Positions 41,247 through 48,166 of a stretch of 48,166 nt of DNA are shown piece after piece (positions within the stretch are counted from its first letter, which is position 1; the number at the start of each line of letters is the position of its first letter). Both the position numbers and the translations under genes were made by a program. The notes below the pieces were generated by a model, which had not been told where the DNA came from, did not search any database, and saw only the letters and a list, made by a program, of their open reading frames with translations. This DNA comes from Phycisphaerales bacterium (lineage in GTDB: Bacteria > Planctomycetota > Phycisphaerae > Phycisphaerales > UBA1924): NCBI GenBank assembly GCA_020847535.1, contig JADLBU010000001.1, positions 1 to 48,166 on the forward strand. The letters are read 5' to 3'.

Positions 41247-42665
41247 ATGAAGCATCGCATTGCATGTGCCGGTATCGCTGCGCTCGCATTCTCAGCCCCA
41301 GTTGCTTTCGCGCGGGTTCCGCAGCCGGAAGAAGAAGGGTGCGAGATCACCGCGATCGAGTGCAACAACATTCCCTATCTCGAGGAGGGCACGTGGGTGC
41401 CGGGCACCATGACGTGGGAACCCAACCGCCTGCCTGCCGCGGTGATCACCTTTCGCACCGGGAACTACTGCTCCGGTTTGGCCGGCAATTATTCCGCGGT
41501 GCAGGGATGGTGGTACGACCAAGACTACGGCGCCTACGACGATGGCGATGGCCTGGATCCATTCCAGGAACTGAGCGACCGGATCACCGATGCCTACGGA
41601 TCAGGATACCGACGCATCATCCTTAACCTGCCGGCGGGCAGCGTGCGGATGCAGGATTTTCCCGCTTCGCAGTGGTGGCCGATGCCTCAGGCGAAGCGCG
41701 AGGAACTGGCGTGCCTCATCCTCAGTTGGCTGGAGGACCACGCCGACACCCAGTTCGAGGTGTACGCGGGCTTCCCGATCAACGACCCCAACTCGCTGTG
41801 CATGTCGGAGACGAACAACTACTCCGTGCCAACGATCGAGGCGGGCACGTGCGATGGTAAGCCAACCGACGGATACATGTACTACCCCTGCGACGGGGCG
41901 AGCACCGCGCACCCACCTTCGCCTTTCGTGCAGGCGGATGTGTGCGATTTCCACCGCAACATTGATCCGTGGCAGCAGTTGGGCATCACGCGCTACTGGC
42001 TGGACGGCTCGACGACGTACTGGTCCGACTTCATCGAGCTTGCCTACTGCCCGCTGTACGCGCCGGGGTCCGGTCAGCACTACTTGGGGGCGGAGGCATT
42101 TCCTCAGGAGTCGTATCCGGGCGACATCGATCTCGACCTCGCAAAGAAGTGCCCGGCGATCATCTTCCAGAATCAGATTTCGATTCAAGATCCGGACAAG
42201 CTGTGGGATGTCTCCGGCGACGCCAGCGAGACCGAACTCATGGTGGTCGTGGACTACACTGACGGTGTCTACTTCGCCATCGACCACATGGTGGATGTGC
42301 TGGAGTGGACGCAACGCGGGTTCGTGCTCGCCGCGCAGTCATCCGCGAGCGCCCTGCTGCCGGCTCAGTTCACCGAGTACATGAAGCGGGTCTACGACTT
42401 CGGCACCATCTCGAACCGCCGAGACTTCAACGGCGATGGGTTCCTCAATTCAGCCGACCTTGATGACTTCGAGGACATGCACGCCGTGTACCTGGGCCGG
42501 TCCAACTGCAACTGGGTCCACGGCGATGTCAACGGGGATCACAGCGTCACCTCGTCGGATGCCTTGCTCTACCGTCACTGGTACTTGAACCAGGCAGGGG
42601 CTAACCCGCCCTACCAGGCAAACCTCGGCACCGCCAATCCTGACAACGCGCTGACCAAGCCGTAG
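41247..42665 (+). CDS. Secreted protein with C-terminal dockerin-like calcium loops
   Basis: 472 residues, ATG 41247 with GGAGGT upstream. The signal peptide is MKHRIACAGIAALAFSAPVA-FA. The large catalytic-like domain is unassigned: SDRITDAYGSGYRRIILNLP, VYAGFPINDPNSLC, LGITRYWLDGSTTYWSDFIE. Its strand/helix order and the SWLEDHADTQFEVY...GITRYWLDG pattern hint at a TIM-barrel-like fold, without certainty. The C-terminus has two EF-hand-like loops, DFNGDGFLNSADLDDF and GDVNGDHSVTSSDALLY, the dockerin type I pattern used in planctomycetes for surface assembly. A strong terminator follows. Confidence 0.85.
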   Translation: MKHRIACAGIAALAFSAPVAFARVPQPEEEGCEITAIECNNIPYLEEGTWVPGTMTWEPNRLPAAVITFRTGNYCSGLAGNYSAVQGWWYDQDYGAYDDGDGLDPFQELSDRITDAYGSGYRRIILNLPAGSVRMQDFPASQWWPMPQAKREELACLILSWLEDHADTQFEVYAGFPINDPNSLCMSETNNYSVPTIEAGTCDGKPTDGYMYYPCDGASTAHPPSPFVQADVCDFHRNIDPWQQLGITRYWLDGSTTYWSDFIELAYCPLYAPGSGQHYLGAEAFPQESYPGDIDLDLAKKCPAIIFQNQISIQDPDKLWDVSGDASETELMVVVDYTDGVYFAIDHMVDVLEWTQRGFVLAAQSSASALLPAQFTEYMKRVYDFGTISNRRDFNGDGFLNSADLDDFEDMHAVYLGRSNCNWVHGDVNGDHSVTSSDALLYRHWYLNQAGANPPYQANLGTANPDNALTKP

Positions 42666-42695
42666 GCACCTTCTGATAGCGCCCTGGCCTGTTTC

Positions 42696-42731
42696 AGCCC
42701 CCGCGATCAGAGCGGGGGCTATTCATTTTTC
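42696..42731 (+). terminator. Intrinsic terminator after the dockerin-type gene
   Basis: AGCCCCCGC (42696-42704) pairs perfectly with GCGGGGGCT (42712-42720) around a GATCAGA loop; ATTCATTTTT follows. Confidence 0.85.
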
Positions 42732-42774
42732 CCGCCCAGCCGCTCGGGTCGATCGGTGGTATTCTCTATCCGCG

Positions 42775-43881
42775 ATGAGCCGCCCAGCCGCCCTTCTCCC
42801 CGCCGCTTGCCTTGCGATCGCCATTGGCACCGCCCAGCCTGCGCACGCCCAGTCCAAGACTTTCAAGCTCACCGAGGATGGGCAGTGGACGGCGAGCAAT
42901 GTGCCCGAGCCGGGGAGCGATGCGGAGATCATCGGGCGGGCGAACGAGATGATTGCCCAGGGGCGGGAGGCGGCCGCAGAGGCGTTGCTGGATGGGTGGA
43001 TCGAGCGCAACGAGCGGACCGACAACCCGTGGCTCGCCGAGGCGTATCTGGCCCGGGGAAACGCACGGCTGCTGCGGGATCGCGAGGTGCCTGCGCTGTA
43101 TGACTACGAGGAGGTTGTCAAGCACTTCCCGGGGTCGGAGGCGTACACGTATGCCCTGACGCGGGAACTGGACATCGGCCTGCGATATCTCAACGGACTG
43201 CGGCGGAAGTTCCTGGGGATGCGGATCGAGCCGGCGGAGCGGATCGGCGAGGAGATCTTGATCCGGGTGCAGGAGCGACTGCCCAGGAGCCGGCTTGCCG
43301 AGCGGGCCCTCTACCAGCTTGCGGATTACTACTACCGGACGCGGGACATGGAGATGGCGGCGGATGCGTACACCGTCTTCCTGCGGCTGTACCCGACCAG
43401 CGAGTTGCGTCAGCAGGCGATGCAGCGGCGCGTGTACGCGAACATCGCCCGTTTCAAGGGTCCCAAGTACGACGGCTCGGGTCTTCGGGAGGCTCGCTTC
43501 CTGATCGTGGATTACGCCTCGCGGTATCCGCAGGATGCCGAGCGCATTGGGATGGATGAGGCGCTGATCGCCCGGCTGGATGAATCGGGCGCGGTCCAGA
43601 TGCTGGAGACCGCACGCTGGTACATCAAGCGCGAGGATGAGGTGTCGGCGAGGCTCACGATTCTTCGGCTCCTTCGCAAGCACCCGCAGACGGTCGCGGC
43701 GGTGCGTGCCCAGGAGATGGTCGAGGAGCACAAGTGGGTGATGTCGGCGCGGAAGCCTGGGGAACTGCCCCCCGGTGAGGCGCAGCTCAATCCACCTCCG
43801 GCCTCCGATGCGCCGGCAGATGCAGCGCCGGCCTCGGCCCCAACCGGGGTCAGCAACCCCCCGGCCAAGGAGGCGCGCTGA
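42775..43881 (+). CDS. BamD-like TPR periplasmic protein
   Basis: 368 residues with signal peptide MSRPAALLPAACLAIAIGTA ending near AHAQ. The body is TPR-type helices as in BamD/ComL: ALLDGWIERN, WLAEAYLARGNARLLRDREV, ALYDYEEVVKHFPGS, RALYQLADYYYRTRDMEMAA, DAYTVFLRLYPTSELRQQAM, and EEILIRVQERLPRSRLAE. BamD feeds precursors to the BamA barrel for outer-membrane protein assembly. There is no lipobox Cys, unlike E. coli BamD, and the Pro/Ala tail is extra. It overlaps the next gene by TGATG (43879-43883), giving translational coupling with an LptE-like protein; both concern outer-membrane biogenesis. Confidence 0.83.
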   Translation: MSRPAALLPAACLAIAIGTAQPAHAQSKTFKLTEDGQWTASNVPEPGSDAEIIGRANEMIAQGREAAAEALLDGWIERNERTDNPWLAEAYLARGNARLLRDREVPALYDYEEVVKHFPGSEAYTYALTRELDIGLRYLNGLRRKFLGMRIEPAERIGEEILIRVQERLPRSRLAERALYQLADYYYRTRDMEMAADAYTVFLRLYPTSELRQQAMQRRVYANIARFKGPKYDGSGLREARFLIVDYASRYPQDAERIGMDEALIARLDESGAVQMLETARWYIKREDEVSARLTILRLLRKHPQTVAAVRAQEMVEEHKWVMSARKPGELPPGEAQLNPPPASDAPADAAPASAPTGVSNPPAKEAR

Positions 43882-44441
43882 TGTCGGGGATCATCCAGCT
43901 TCTGGCCCGATGCGTGCGTGATCGTGCGGCGATCACGGCGGTGGTTGTCGGTGTGCTTGGCGTGGGCATCCCGGGCTGCACATCGGACCCGCGCGAGGGG
44001 TACTCGTTCCAGTCCGCGCACAGCGAGGAGATCAAGACGGTCGCCGTGGAGATCTTCGAGAATGACACGTTCTCGAGCGGATTGGAAGCGCAGCTCGCGG
44101 AGGCGATCGGACGGGAGTTGATGAGGTCCACGCGCTGGCGGGTCACGAGCACGCGTTATGCGGACACCGTGCTTGCGGGGACCATCACCAATTCTGACAT
44201 GCGGGCACTGTCGAGCGATCAGCAGACCGGCCTGGTCAACGAGATGGCGGTGCGGATGACTGTGGACTTTGACTGGCGGGACAATCGGAGCGGGAAGGCT
44301 CTTGTCAGCCGCCGGTCATTCACGGCGATGGACACCTTTGTCCCGGCGATCCGAACCGGGGAGCGACTGGAAACCGGACAGGCCTCGACGGTGGATGCTC
44401 TGGCCAAGAGCATCGTCGCGGAGCTGCGATCCTCCTGGTAG
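43881..44441 (+). CDS. LptE-like outer-membrane lipoprotein
   Basis: 186 residues, ATG 43881. A hydrophobic N-terminus ends in IPGCTSDPREGY (lipobox-like GC), then YSFQSAHSEEIKTVAVEIFE, NDTFSSGLEAQLAEAIGREL and RSTRWRVTSTRYADTVLAGT, the LptE (lipopolysaccharide transport, LptD plug) pattern of two strands flanking an amphipathic helix. LptE helps LptD insert LPS in the outer leaflet. Kdo synthesis in the same window (kdsB) supports an LPS-bearing envelope. Identity is inferred from pattern and partner. Confidence 0.8.
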   Translation: MSGIIQLLARCVRDRAAITAVVVGVLGVGIPGCTSDPREGYSFQSAHSEEIKTVAVEIFENDTFSSGLEAQLAEAIGRELMRSTRWRVTSTRYADTVLAGTITNSDMRALSSDQQTGLVNEMAVRMTVDFDWRDNRSGKALVSRRSFTAMDTFVPAIRTGERLETGQASTVDALAKSIVAELRSSW

Positions 44442-44469
44442 TCCGATATCCCTACCCAGAATTAGAGAA

Positions 44470-44489
44470 CGGCTGCGGCCCCGCGGCCG
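44470..44489. other. GC hairpin in the gene-poor stretch before ftsH
   Basis: CGGCTGCGG (44470-44478) pairs with CCGCGGCCG (44481-44489) with one G-T pair and a tiny loop. No T-run follows, so it is not a standard terminator. The remaining 290 nt (44442-44731) before ftsH show no gene that I can support; the ftsH promoter must be there. Confidence 0.35.
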
Positions 44490-44731
44490 TATCTGACGTG
44501 GGTGGCGCTGCGTCCGCATCCGGCGAGCCCTGGTAGGGCCCGGGAGTGTGGGGATTGGCAGGTGTTCCCGCGGGGCTTGCTCTGGATGAGCCCGACCCTA
44601 CTCGAACCCTATCATTGCCGGGATGCCTATCTTCACTCGGGCGCGAAAGTGCGCACGGAGCGGGTGAGGATTGGCAGGAACGCCGGACCGGCCTGCATCC
44701 GGGGCGAGCGCCAGCCGAAAGTTGAGGTACG

Positions 44732-46852
44732 GTGAGCGATCATTCTGACGACATTTCGCATCCCCAGCTCCGCGGCTTTGGCTCGGCGGGGGATGGCATG
44801 CCTGACGGCGCGGTGCTGGCGGCTCGCGATGGGGATAAGCCCGAGCGGCCCGGCGAACCTTCGCGCGGTCCTCAGCAGGATGACAAGCGGCGAGCGGGCG
44901 GGCCGAACATGCAGCCCAGCCGTGGCATCTTCGGCATCGTGACGGCGGTGGTGGTGGTCACGCTGCTGTTCATGGCGCTGAGCGCCCAGCAGCAGGGTGA
45001 GCCGATCTCGCCCAACCAGTTCAAGGTGCTCTACAACAACAAGCTGATCGTTCCGGACAGCGTCGTGATCCGGGATGATGCGATCACCGCTCAGAAGCGA
45101 GAGGCCGATGGCAAGGAGACGACGGTCCGGATCGCCCTTAACACGGCGAGCCGGGAGGCGCTGGTCCGGGAGATCATCGCGATCACCGATGGCGCGGCGG
45201 TGAGCAAGCCCCAGTCCTACTGGGCGCCGTTCATCTACGTATTCGCGCCGTTCGTGCTCTTCATCTGCCTCTTGTGGTACTTCATCTCGCGGGGCTTGCG
45301 CAACGCGGGCGCTGCGGGCGGCATGCTGGGCAACTTCGGCAAGTCGCGGCATCGGACGCTGACCAAGGAGATGACCGGCGTCACATTCAACGATGTCGCG
45401 GGCATCGATGAGGCCAAGGAAGAAGTCACCGAGATCATCGAGTTCCTGAAGAACCCCAAGAAGTTCACCAAGCTCGGCGGGCGGATCCCGCGCGGTGTGC
45501 TGCTCATCGGTGAGCCCGGCTGCGGCAAGACGCTGCTTGCCAAGGCGATCGCCGGCGAGGCGGATGTGCCGTTCTTCTCAATCTCGGGCTCGGACTTTGT
45601 CGAGATGTTCGTGGGTGTCGGCGCTTCGCGCGTCCGGGACCTGTTCAAACAGGCCAAGGACTCAGCTCCTTGCATTATCTTCCTTGATGAAATCGATGCC
45701 GTGGGTCGCCGTCGCGGCGGCGGGTTCACCACCGGCGGGCATGATGAGCGCGAGCAGACGCTCAACGCGATCCTGGTTGAGATGGATGGGTTCAACTCGA
45801 CCGATGGCGTCATCGTGATCGCGGCGACCAACCGGTCGGATGTGCTGGATCCAGCGCTGACGCGGCCGGGTCGGTTTGATCGGCAGATCGTGGTGCCGCT
45901 GCCGGATGTCAAGGGTCGCGTCGAGATCCTGAAGGTGCATGCCAAGAAGGTCAAGCTGGGGCCGGATGTCGATCTGGAGAAGATCGCCCGCGGCACGCCG
46001 ATGTTCTCGGGTGCGGACCTGGCGGCGATCATCAACGAGGCGGCGATCGCGGCGACCATGCTGAACAAGGAGTTCATCGAGCACGAGGACCTGGAAGAGG
46101 CTCGTGACAAGGTGAAGTTCGGCCGGGCGCGCAAGAGCCGCAAGCCCGATGCGGTGGAGAACCGGGCGACGGCGTTCCACGAGGCGGGTCACGCGGTGAT
46201 GCAGGCGCTCTTGAGCGATGCCGATCCCTTGCACAAGGTGACGATCATCCCGCGCGGGCAGGCGCTGGGGGCGACGTTCTCGCTGCCGGAGAAGGACCGC
46301 TGGGGGTACGGGGCCAAGTGGCTCAAGGCGACCATGCGGGTGCTCTGCGGCGGACGGATCGCCGAGGAGAAGGCGACCGGGGACATCGGATCGGGGGCGG
46401 CGATGGATATCGCGCAGGCGACCACGCTGGCCCGCAAGATGATCCTGGAATGGGGCATGAGCGAGAAGCTGGGCTTCGTGCGTTACGAGGGGGCGGATAC
46501 CAAGGAGTTCTTCCAGCAGGACAAGGACTTCTCGGAGGACACGGCCAAGCTGGTGGATGGCGAGGTCCGGCGATTCATCGATGAGGCGTACGCCGAGGCC
46601 AAGCGGATGCTGGAAGAGAACTGGTCGAAGGTCGAGGCGGTCGCCGAGGCGCTGATCAAGTACGAGACGCTGACGGCGGAGGATGTCTCGAAGATCATGC
46701 GCAACGGGATGCTGGACAAGCCGACGGTGGGGGATCTCTTGCGGGCCGAGGCGCGGAAGAAGGCGGCCGAGGCGCAGGCGGCGAACCCCGCGAAGCCTGA
46801 GATCAGGCCCGATACGGAGCCACCGCCGGGCGTGCTGCCGACGCCGGCGTGA
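44732..46852 (+). CDS. ftsH: ATP-dependent zinc metalloprotease FtsH
   Basis: A membrane-bound AAA+ protease, 706 residues from GTG 44732, that pulls out and degrades membrane and short-lived proteins. The cytoplasmic N-terminus is unusually long (about 60 residues, charged). TM1 is at about 66-84 ([20 protein letters not shown]) and TM2 at about 168-187. The AAA domain has Walker A GEPGCGKT (260-267), Walker [12 protein letters not shown] (315-325), pore loop MFVGVGASR and second region of homology [20 protein letters not shown]. The zinc protease has HEAGH (483-487) with the third ligand Asp near [15 protein letters not shown]. Walker A has E and C where E. coli has P and T. The terminator at 46866-46890 ends the unit. 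Confidence 0.96.
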   Translation: MSDHSDDISHPQLRGFGSAGDGMPDGAVLAARDGDKPERPGEPSRGPQQDDKRRAGGPNMQPSRGIFGIVTAVVVVTLLFMALSAQQQGEPISPNQFKVLYNNKLIVPDSVVIRDDAITAQKREADGKETTVRIALNTASREALVREIIAITDGAAVSKPQSYWAPFIYVFAPFVLFICLLWYFISRGLRNAGAAGGMLGNFGKSRHRTLTKEMTGVTFNDVAGIDEAKEEVTEIIEFLKNPKKFTKLGGRIPRGVLLIGEPGCGKTLLAKAIAGEADVPFFSISGSDFVEMFVGVGASRVRDLFKQAKDSAPCIIFLDEIDAVGRRRGGGFTTGGHDEREQTLNAILVEMDGFNSTDGVIVIAATNRSDVLDPALTRPGRFDRQIVVPLPDVKGRVEILKVHAKKVKLGPDVDLEKIARGTPMFSGADLAAIINEAAIAATMLNKEFIEHEDLEEARDKVKFGRARKSRKPDAVENRATAFHEAGHAVMQALLSDADPLHKVTIIPRGQALGATFSLPEKDRWGYGAKWLKATMRVLCGGRIAEEKATGDIGSGAAMDIAQATTLARKMILEWGMSEKLGFVRYEGADTKEFFQQDKDFSEDTAKLVDGEVRRFIDEAYAEAKRMLEENWSKVEAVAEALIKYETLTAEDVSKIMRNGMLDKPTVGDLLRAEARKKAAEAQAANPAKPEIRPDTEPPPGVLPTPA

Positions 46853-46865
46853 GACAGTGAACATG

Positions 46866-46890
46866 AACCCGGGCGAAGGCTCGGGTTTTT
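46866..46890 (+). terminator. Intrinsic terminator of ftsH
   Basis: AACCCGGGC (46866-46874) pairs with GCTCGGGTT (46879-46887, one G-T pair) around a GAAG loop, followed by TTTTT overlapping the stem end. It is a strong rho-independent terminator, lying just before the convergent gene's stop. Confidence 0.9.
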
Positions 46891-46896
46891 CATTTC

Positions 46897-47577
46897 TCAA
46901 CAGCGCCTGCGGGTGGAGCAGGCGAGCGCGAGGATCGCGGTGAAGGCGGCGGCGGGGGGTGCGGGGATGGGAACCATCTGCATGCCCTGGATGATAGAGA
47001 TGCCCTCGCCGCTTGGCCGGAGGCCGATGCCGATCGCGGTGGCGAAGTCGGGTATGAACACCTGGACCTTGGCGAACGTGTTGCCCTCGACCTGCATGCC
47101 CGGCCATGGGCCTTCGTAATCGAGGACGACGGTCTTGCTGTTGCCGCCGGGGATGCCGATGTCGAAGGTCGTCTGGCCGCTGGTGCCGCTGGCCCCGTCC
47201 AGCGGAGTCGCCCAGCCGTACAGGTAGAACAAGTAGTCGCCGGGTGTGATCGAAAACAGCGTGATCGATGCGGGGACGCCGCTGGCCTCGAAAAAACAGT
47301 CGGTCATTAGCAAACGATCATCCCCCGTGGCACCCTCGATGCCAAACCCACTTTCGCCCATGGAAACGGCGTAGGTCGCGCTGGTTGGCTGACCCATGAT
47401 GTCCACAAGGCTGCCACCCCCGATCGCTCGCACCTGATTCCATAGGCCCGGCTGGTTTGCACCGGCACCATAAGCCGCCGAAGGCACTGGGCTGTCGCCA
47501 AAATCGAGGTTGAAGGCTTGACCTCGACAGATGGATGCACATGTCCCCAGCAAGAGAATGACTTTCGCAAGCTTCAT
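46897..47577 (-). CDS. PEP-CTERM-like secreted protein
   Basis: 226 residues from ATG 47577 (MKLAKVILLLGTCASICRG signal peptide). The mature domain (FNLDFGDSPVPSAAYGAGAN, QPGLWNQV, ATGDDRLLMTDCFF, LFSITPGDYLFYLYGWATP) is a predicted beta-sandwich. The C-terminus VPIPAPPAAAFTAILALACS followed by TRRR has the PEP-CTERM layout, with PAP in place of PEP, a hydrophobic run and a basic end. Probably anchored or processed at the surface. It is convergent with ftsH and has no close partner. Confidence 0.82.
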   Translation of the reverse strand: MKLAKVILLLGTCASICRGQAFNLDFGDSPVPSAAYGAGANQPGLWNQVRAIGGGSLVDIMGQPTSATYAVSMGESGFGIEGATGDDRLLMTDCFFEASGVPASITLFSITPGDYLFYLYGWATPLDGASGTSGQTTFDIGIPGGNSKTVVLDYEGPWPGMQVEGNTFAKVQVFIPDFATAIGIGLRPSGEGISIIQGMQMVPIPAPPAAAFTAILALACSTRRRC

Positions 47578-47682
47578 ACGACAAGAATACACGAAAAATC
47601 AAATAATCCAATGGCAAGCCGAACACAATTCTCTCGGAGTATCGGCTTGTGTTGGGGGCGTTTTACTGACGGAGAGGCTCCC

Positions 47683-48041
47683 ATGCCACACAAAGTCCTC
47701 TGGAACGGCACTTCGAGCGGGAACGAGTACAAAACATCCGGTTTGACCGTGAGCTTTGCCCGCGGTGATGCGGTCACGGGCGAGGATGGTCAGCAACTCG
47801 GCAGCGGCGATCGACGCTACGCACCATCCCGGCTGTTGTGCGGGGCACCAACCGTCACACAGGCCGACACGAGCGGCTTAGGCGGCACTTCGGTTTGGTC
47901 GGGCCGCTGGTCTGACGGTTCGACGCCATGCATCGTCCAGTACAAGCGTGATGGCAGCAATGCCTACAGAGTCATCATCCGCAAAGGTGCTTTCTCCGAC
48001 TCATCGCCTTACCTCGTGGTCAACTCCAACATCACCGGAAC
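47683..48041 (+). pseudogene. Unrecognised CDS apparently interrupted by an IS3-family element
   Basis: ATG 47683 has GGAGAGG at good spacing. It encodes about 119 residues (MPHKVLWNGTSSGNEYKTSG ... VQYKRDGSNAYRVIIRKGAF ... PYLVVNSNITG) before sequence that belongs to an IS3-type transposon end. The frame then reads on to a chance stop at 48147. I do not recognise the family; the repeated strand-like pattern and lower GC suggest a small beta-rich protein. The interruption point (about 48041) is inferred from the IS end, not from an intact homologue. Confidence 0.5.
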
Positions 48042-48166
48042 TGACCTGACCCATTTTCCGTTGACCGACTTCTATCCAATGTTACGTTCCTCGAACTGCT
48101 GGGGGCTGAGGTATCCGAGAGCGGCGTGGAGCCGCTGCCGGTTGTAGAACATCTCGATGTACTCGA
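48042..48166. mobile_element. IS3-family element, one end, running off the window
   Basis: The putative terminal repeat TGACCTGACCCATTTTCC starts at 48042 (TG start as in IS3-type ends). The minus-strand reading frame inside is an IS3 transposase C-terminus. The rest of the element and its target duplication lie beyond the window. Confidence 0.65.
48072..48166 (-). CDS. IS3-family transposase (OrfB), C-terminal fragment
   Basis: The reverse strand from the window edge reads [20 protein letters not shown] then [10 protein letters not shown] and TAG at 48074-48072. YIE.FYNR.R.H..LGY.SP..FE is the conserved end of the IS3-family OrfB integrase core, downstream of the catalytic DDE Glu. The start and the catalytic residues are outside the window. 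Confidence 0.85.
   Translation of the reverse strand, partial: EYIEMFYNRQRLHAALGYLSPQQFEERNIG

Overview
The window looks like a chromosomal segment of a GC-rich, Gram-negative-type bacterium, most likely a planctomycete of the Phycisphaerae type. The evidence is PEP-CTERM-like surface proteins, a secreted protein with dockerin-like calcium loops, a giant YD-repeat protein containing the DPNDK..GP.GFG block familiar from planctomycete surface proteins, and genes for an LPS-bearing outer membrane (kdsB, a BamD-like and an LptE-like protein). The taxonomic call is inference: no rRNA is present.

Layout. (1) 2-7654 is the 3' part of a giant Rhs/YD-repeat surface protein whose start lies outside the window. 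(2) 7702-11546 is a mobile cassette: a small HTH-like protein, a ParB-type DNA methylase cut short by a deletion that joins it to the tail of a DUF2924 gene, and an intact large serine recombinase. (3) 11633-18917, minus strand, is the most interesting part: a five-gene operon read right to left, SIS-HAD fusion, PRTase-CE-like phosphoribosyltransferase, ORC/CDC6-like P-loop ATPase, an unrecognised Rossmann-like protein, and a PfkB kinase. Three of its four junctions are 4-nt ATGA overlaps or a 10-nt gap. It resembles predicted bacterial conflict (defence) systems built around PRTase-CE and ORC-CDC6-like domains, with added phosphosugar enzymes. (4) 19105-20193 holds a dead IS256-type transposase and a tRNA-Ser(CGA) with its terminator, so the operon sits between a recombinase cassette and a tRNA gene, as expected of a genomic island.

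(5) 20194-30830 is mostly housekeeping: a GT4 glycosyltransferase, dut, a lipoprotein, a frameshifted VOC gene and an AmpD-like amidase (minus operon), an SLC13/DASS transporter, a sirtuin lacking the zinc cysteines, a degenerate QueC-like protein, and a minus-strand def-fmt-metallopeptidase cluster. (6) 30869-35774 carries a TPR-like protein, kdsB and an ABC transporter pair. (7) 36169-40230 carries a zinc-ribbon membrane protein, an SPFH-GYF protein, a DUF2959-type lipoprotein and proC. (8) 40435-47577 carries secreted PEP-CTERM and dockerin-type proteins, bamD-like, lptE-like and ftsH. (9) At the right edge an IS3-family element has apparently inserted into a gene.

Intergenic regions carry several dispersed repeat families: three 88-bp MITEs with TNA target duplications and IS5-like ends, the same internal hairpin as solitary copies before genes (one with a compensated base pair), and a second ~120-bp structured repeat at two loci.
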